Shown here piece by piece: positions 7,156 through 7,983 of a DNA stretch of 7,983 nt (position 1 is the first letter of the stretch; every line of letters begins with the position of its first letter). Under the pieces are notes generated by a model that saw only the letters and a program-made list of their open reading frames with translations, was not told where the DNA came from and did not search any database. The position numbers and the translations under genes were made by a program. This DNA is from Minisyncoccota bacterium (GTDB lineage: Bacteria; Patescibacteriota; Minisyncoccia; Phycocordibacterales; UBA1006), in the NCBI GenBank assembly GCA_021129535.1, contig JAJOLB010000048.1, forward strand, positions 1 through 7,983, read 5' to 3'.

Positions 7156-7261
7156 GGTGGACACACATCGTGAGTTAACGAACCAATTAAAAGACTATCT
7201 CGTAGCCTTTTGGTCTTATTACCAAAACAATGAATATATACAAAAAGCACTTATAGAATAA
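7142..7261 (+). CDS. Possible tiny ORF in the spacer downstream of the P-type ATPase
   Basis: This frame is open from the TAA at 7127 to a TAA at 7259-7261. Starts could be GTG at 7142 (39 aa) or GTG at 7157 (34 aa); there is no ATG and no ribosome binding site. The translation from 7157 begins VDTHRELTNQLKDYLVAFWS and ends NNEYIQKALIE. It has a mixed charged and aromatic composition that looks more protein-like than a random AT-rich frame, perhaps an amphipathic helix or the leftover C-terminus of a lost gene. I do not recognise the family. A 7-bp inverted repeat TTTTGGT/ACCAAAA (7208-7214 with 7221-7227) lies inside it. It follows the ATPase terminator and has no obvious promoter, so it may be a relic or plain spacer. 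Coding status is doubtful. Confidence 0.22.
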   Translation: MFFILVDTHRELTNQLKDYLVAFWSYYQNNEYIQKALIE

Positions 7262-7311
7262 CAATTTAAGTTATCTTTAGTACCACATGTAGGGTATAGA
7301 ATACTATAAAT

Positions 7312-7343
7312 AAAGACTATTTTAATTTTGAAAGATAGTCTTT
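7312..7343 (-). terminator. Hairpin at the 3' end of the small membrane protein gene
   Basis: AAAGACTAT (7312-7320) pairs perfectly with ATAGTCTTT (7335-7343) over 9 bp around a 14-nt loop. On the minus strand the hairpin contains the last codons and most of the TAG stop (7319-7317), and AT-rich sequence (ATTTATAG) follows. The T-run is weak, so termination is less sure than for the ATPase hairpin. Confidence 0.45.
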
Positions 7344-7706
7344 TAATTTTTCATTAACATTTTCTGCTTTTTTAATGTTCTTATTTCTACTTTTTGCAGT
7401 AAGAGAAGTTCTAACTTTTGACATTTTAATTTCAGATCGTGACTCCGCTTCTAATTGACTAACCATTTTTACAAAAGCTCCGTGATCCATTTCTTGCTTC
7501 TTCTTTTCAAGGTAAGTATCAATATCTTCAATATCAACTGTCTTATACGTTATTTTTTCAGTAGCTTTAAATATCAAGAAAGTTAATGCAGCAGCAATTA
7601 AACCATTTAAGTAAACAAATAGTAAAATTATCGCAGCAATACCGAGAAAGAGTTTAAATAATTCTGGTTTAGTATATTCACTAAACTTTTTGTAGTGTTT
7701 CATCAT
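7317..7706 (-). CDS. Hypothetical small membrane protein with charged C-terminal tail
   Basis: I do not recognise this 129-residue protein. A basic N-terminus (MMKHYKKF) leads to one long hydrophobic stretch at about 19-48, which could be a single helix or a tight helical hairpin around the N34-G35 turn. A hydrophilic tail of about 80 residues follows: an acidic patch (VDIEDIDTYLEKKK, 57-70), then a Lys/Arg/Ser-rich helical, possibly coiled-coil, segment to LKDYLSKLK. The topology is a membrane anchor with a cytosolic tail, possibly for binding nucleic acid or another acidic partner; that role is inference. Two adjacent ATG codons (7706 and 7703) could serve as start; the first sits 8 nt from a TATACT box, and neither has a Shine-Dalgarno. 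The reading frame is clean and well formed, so it is probably real. It converges with the P-type ATPase and diverges from the frame at 7767. Confidence 0.75.
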   Translation of the reverse strand: MMKHYKKFSEYTKPELFKLFLGIAAIILLFVYLNGLIAAALTFLIFKATEKITYKTVDIEDIDTYLEKKKQEMDHGAFVKMVSQLEAESRSEIKMSKVRTSLTAKSRNKNIKKAENVNEKLKDYLSKLK

Positions 7707-7714
7707 ATGAACTA

Positions 7715-7720
7715 AGTATA
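7715..7720 (-). promoter_or_regulatory. Candidate -10 box for the small membrane protein
   Basis: TATACT on the minus strand (7720-7715) lies 8 nt before the ATG at 7706, predicting a leader of about 2 nt. Overlapping TATA-like alternatives exist just upstream, and the best -35-like sequence (TTGATG, 19 nt away) is poor. Confidence 0.35.
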
Positions 7721-7751
7721 TATTTTATAATACAAAAGTCATCAATGGAAA

Positions 7752-7760
7752 TGATATAAT
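7752..7760 (+). promoter_or_regulatory. Extended -10 promoter in front of the right-end frame
   Basis: TGATATAAT combines a TG one base before a perfect TATAAT (7755-7760). It ends exactly 6 nt before the ATG at 7767, so the expected start is the A of that ATG. It is one of the best promoter matches in the window. A second TATAAT lies at 7726-7731. Confidence 0.55.
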
Positions 7761-7766
7761 TGATAT

Positions 7767-7958
7767 ATGAAGAACTCAAATATAAAAAAATTGAGCAAGG
7801 AGCGAAGAGATTTATTTACAGACTTAATATAAACCTTGGATAAGTCAGAAGTAGCTCAATCTGAAAGCACAAAAGTAGATGGAGAAGTTACCGCCTCTAG
7901 CGGTGATACTATTACATTGGGGGTAAAGCCAAAAAGTAAAAGAAAATTAATATATTAA
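7767..7958 (+). pseudogene. Short unrecognised ORF split by an in-frame TAA
   Basis: From the ATG at 7767 the frame codes for 21 residues (MKNSNIKKLSKERRDLFTDL and one more Ile) and stops at TAA 7830-7832. The same frame then stays open for another 41 codons to a TAA at 7956-7958, giving a Ser/Thr-rich hydrophilic stretch ending KPKSKRKLIY. One base change at 7830-7832 would give a 63-residue basic soluble protein. The possibilities are a recently broken gene, a sequencing error, two tiny genes (the second could start at TTG 7836) or chance. The strong promoter placed exactly for the ATG argues that at least the 5' part is expressed. No family is recognised, and no Shine-Dalgarno is present. 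Confidence 0.35.
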
Positions 7959-7975
7959 ATAGAGATTAATTTTCT
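7941..7975. repeat. 11-bp inverted repeat at the end of the split ORF, possible terminator
   Basis: AGAAAATTAAT (7941-7951) pairs perfectly with ATTAATTTTCT (7965-7975) around a 13-nt loop. The loop contains the second TAA stop. The stem is almost all AT and has no following T-run within the window, so it is a weak terminator at best. Its position at the end of the frame matches the stop-overlapping hairpins of the two genes to its left. Confidence 0.35.
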
Positions 7976-7983
7976 CGAACTAT

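Noticed and set aside
7890..7904. GC-rich hairpin ACCGC/GCGGT with loop CTCTA
   Set aside because: It has only 5 bp, no T-run, and lies inside an open frame; its GC-rich look is explained by codons such as ACC, GCC and AGC.
1..7983. Recoded UGA (as in Gracilibacteria/Absconditabacteria), since no complete gene here ends in TGA
   Set aside because: Large conserved genes (SecA, the ATPase, the phosphoesterase) have no in-frame TGA and end correctly at TAA, so there is no sign that TGA is read as sense; TGA is simply rare as a stop in this small sample.
1..7983. CRISPR array, tRNA, insertion sequence, phage or defence genes
   Set aside because: No regularly spaced repeats, cloverleaf-like GC-rich segments, transposase motifs or toxin/nuclease signatures were seen on either strand.

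Overview
This is an AT-rich bacterial window, with GC by eye around one third. It is densely packed and carries mostly membrane proteins and the translocase that helps put them there. Its style (short intergenic gaps, few or no Shine-Dalgarno sequences, trimmed versions of core proteins, a chain of small membrane proteins) suggests a small-genome lineage such as the Candidate Phyla Radiation (Patescibacteria). That placement is inference; no rRNA or other taxonomic marker lies in the window. The standard bacterial code fits: all complete genes end in TAA or TAG, and none needs UGA to be read as an amino acid.

Layout from left to right: (1) the 3' three-quarters of secA (1-1800, +), ending in a palindromic terminator; (2) a DoxX-like four-helix membrane protein (1898-2293, -); (3) a membrane-anchored calcineurin-like phosphoesterase (2417-3493, +); (4) a two-gene minus-strand operon, with a PsiE-like protein (4094-4540) followed after 2 nt by a YqaA/DedA-type VTT-domain protein (3498-4091); (5) a P2-like cation-transporting P-type ATPase (4614-7139, +) whose terminator hairpin overlaps its stop codon; (6) a 177-bp spacer that may hold a tiny reading frame; (7) an unrecognised small membrane protein with a charged tail (7317-7706, -); (8) a short frame at the right end (from 7767, +) interrupted by one in-frame TAA. 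Genes alternate in convergent and divergent pairs, so each divergent gap carries two promoters.

The genes do not form one obvious pathway. SecA exports or inserts proteins, while the rest looks like envelope homeostasis: ion transport, a phosphoesterase, and PsiE, VTT and DoxX-type membrane proteins. No defence system, phage, transposon, CRISPR array or tRNA was found.

The strongest non-gene signal is that several first-in-transcript genes have a TATAAT-like -10 box ending exactly 6 nt before the ATG, or a few nt further, with no ribosome binding site. That arrangement predicts leaderless mRNAs. The most notable protein features are a SecA with a shortened helical wing domain and an unusual tail, a P-type ATPase with altered ion-site residues, and a phosphoesterase with Gln in place of the usual motif I His.
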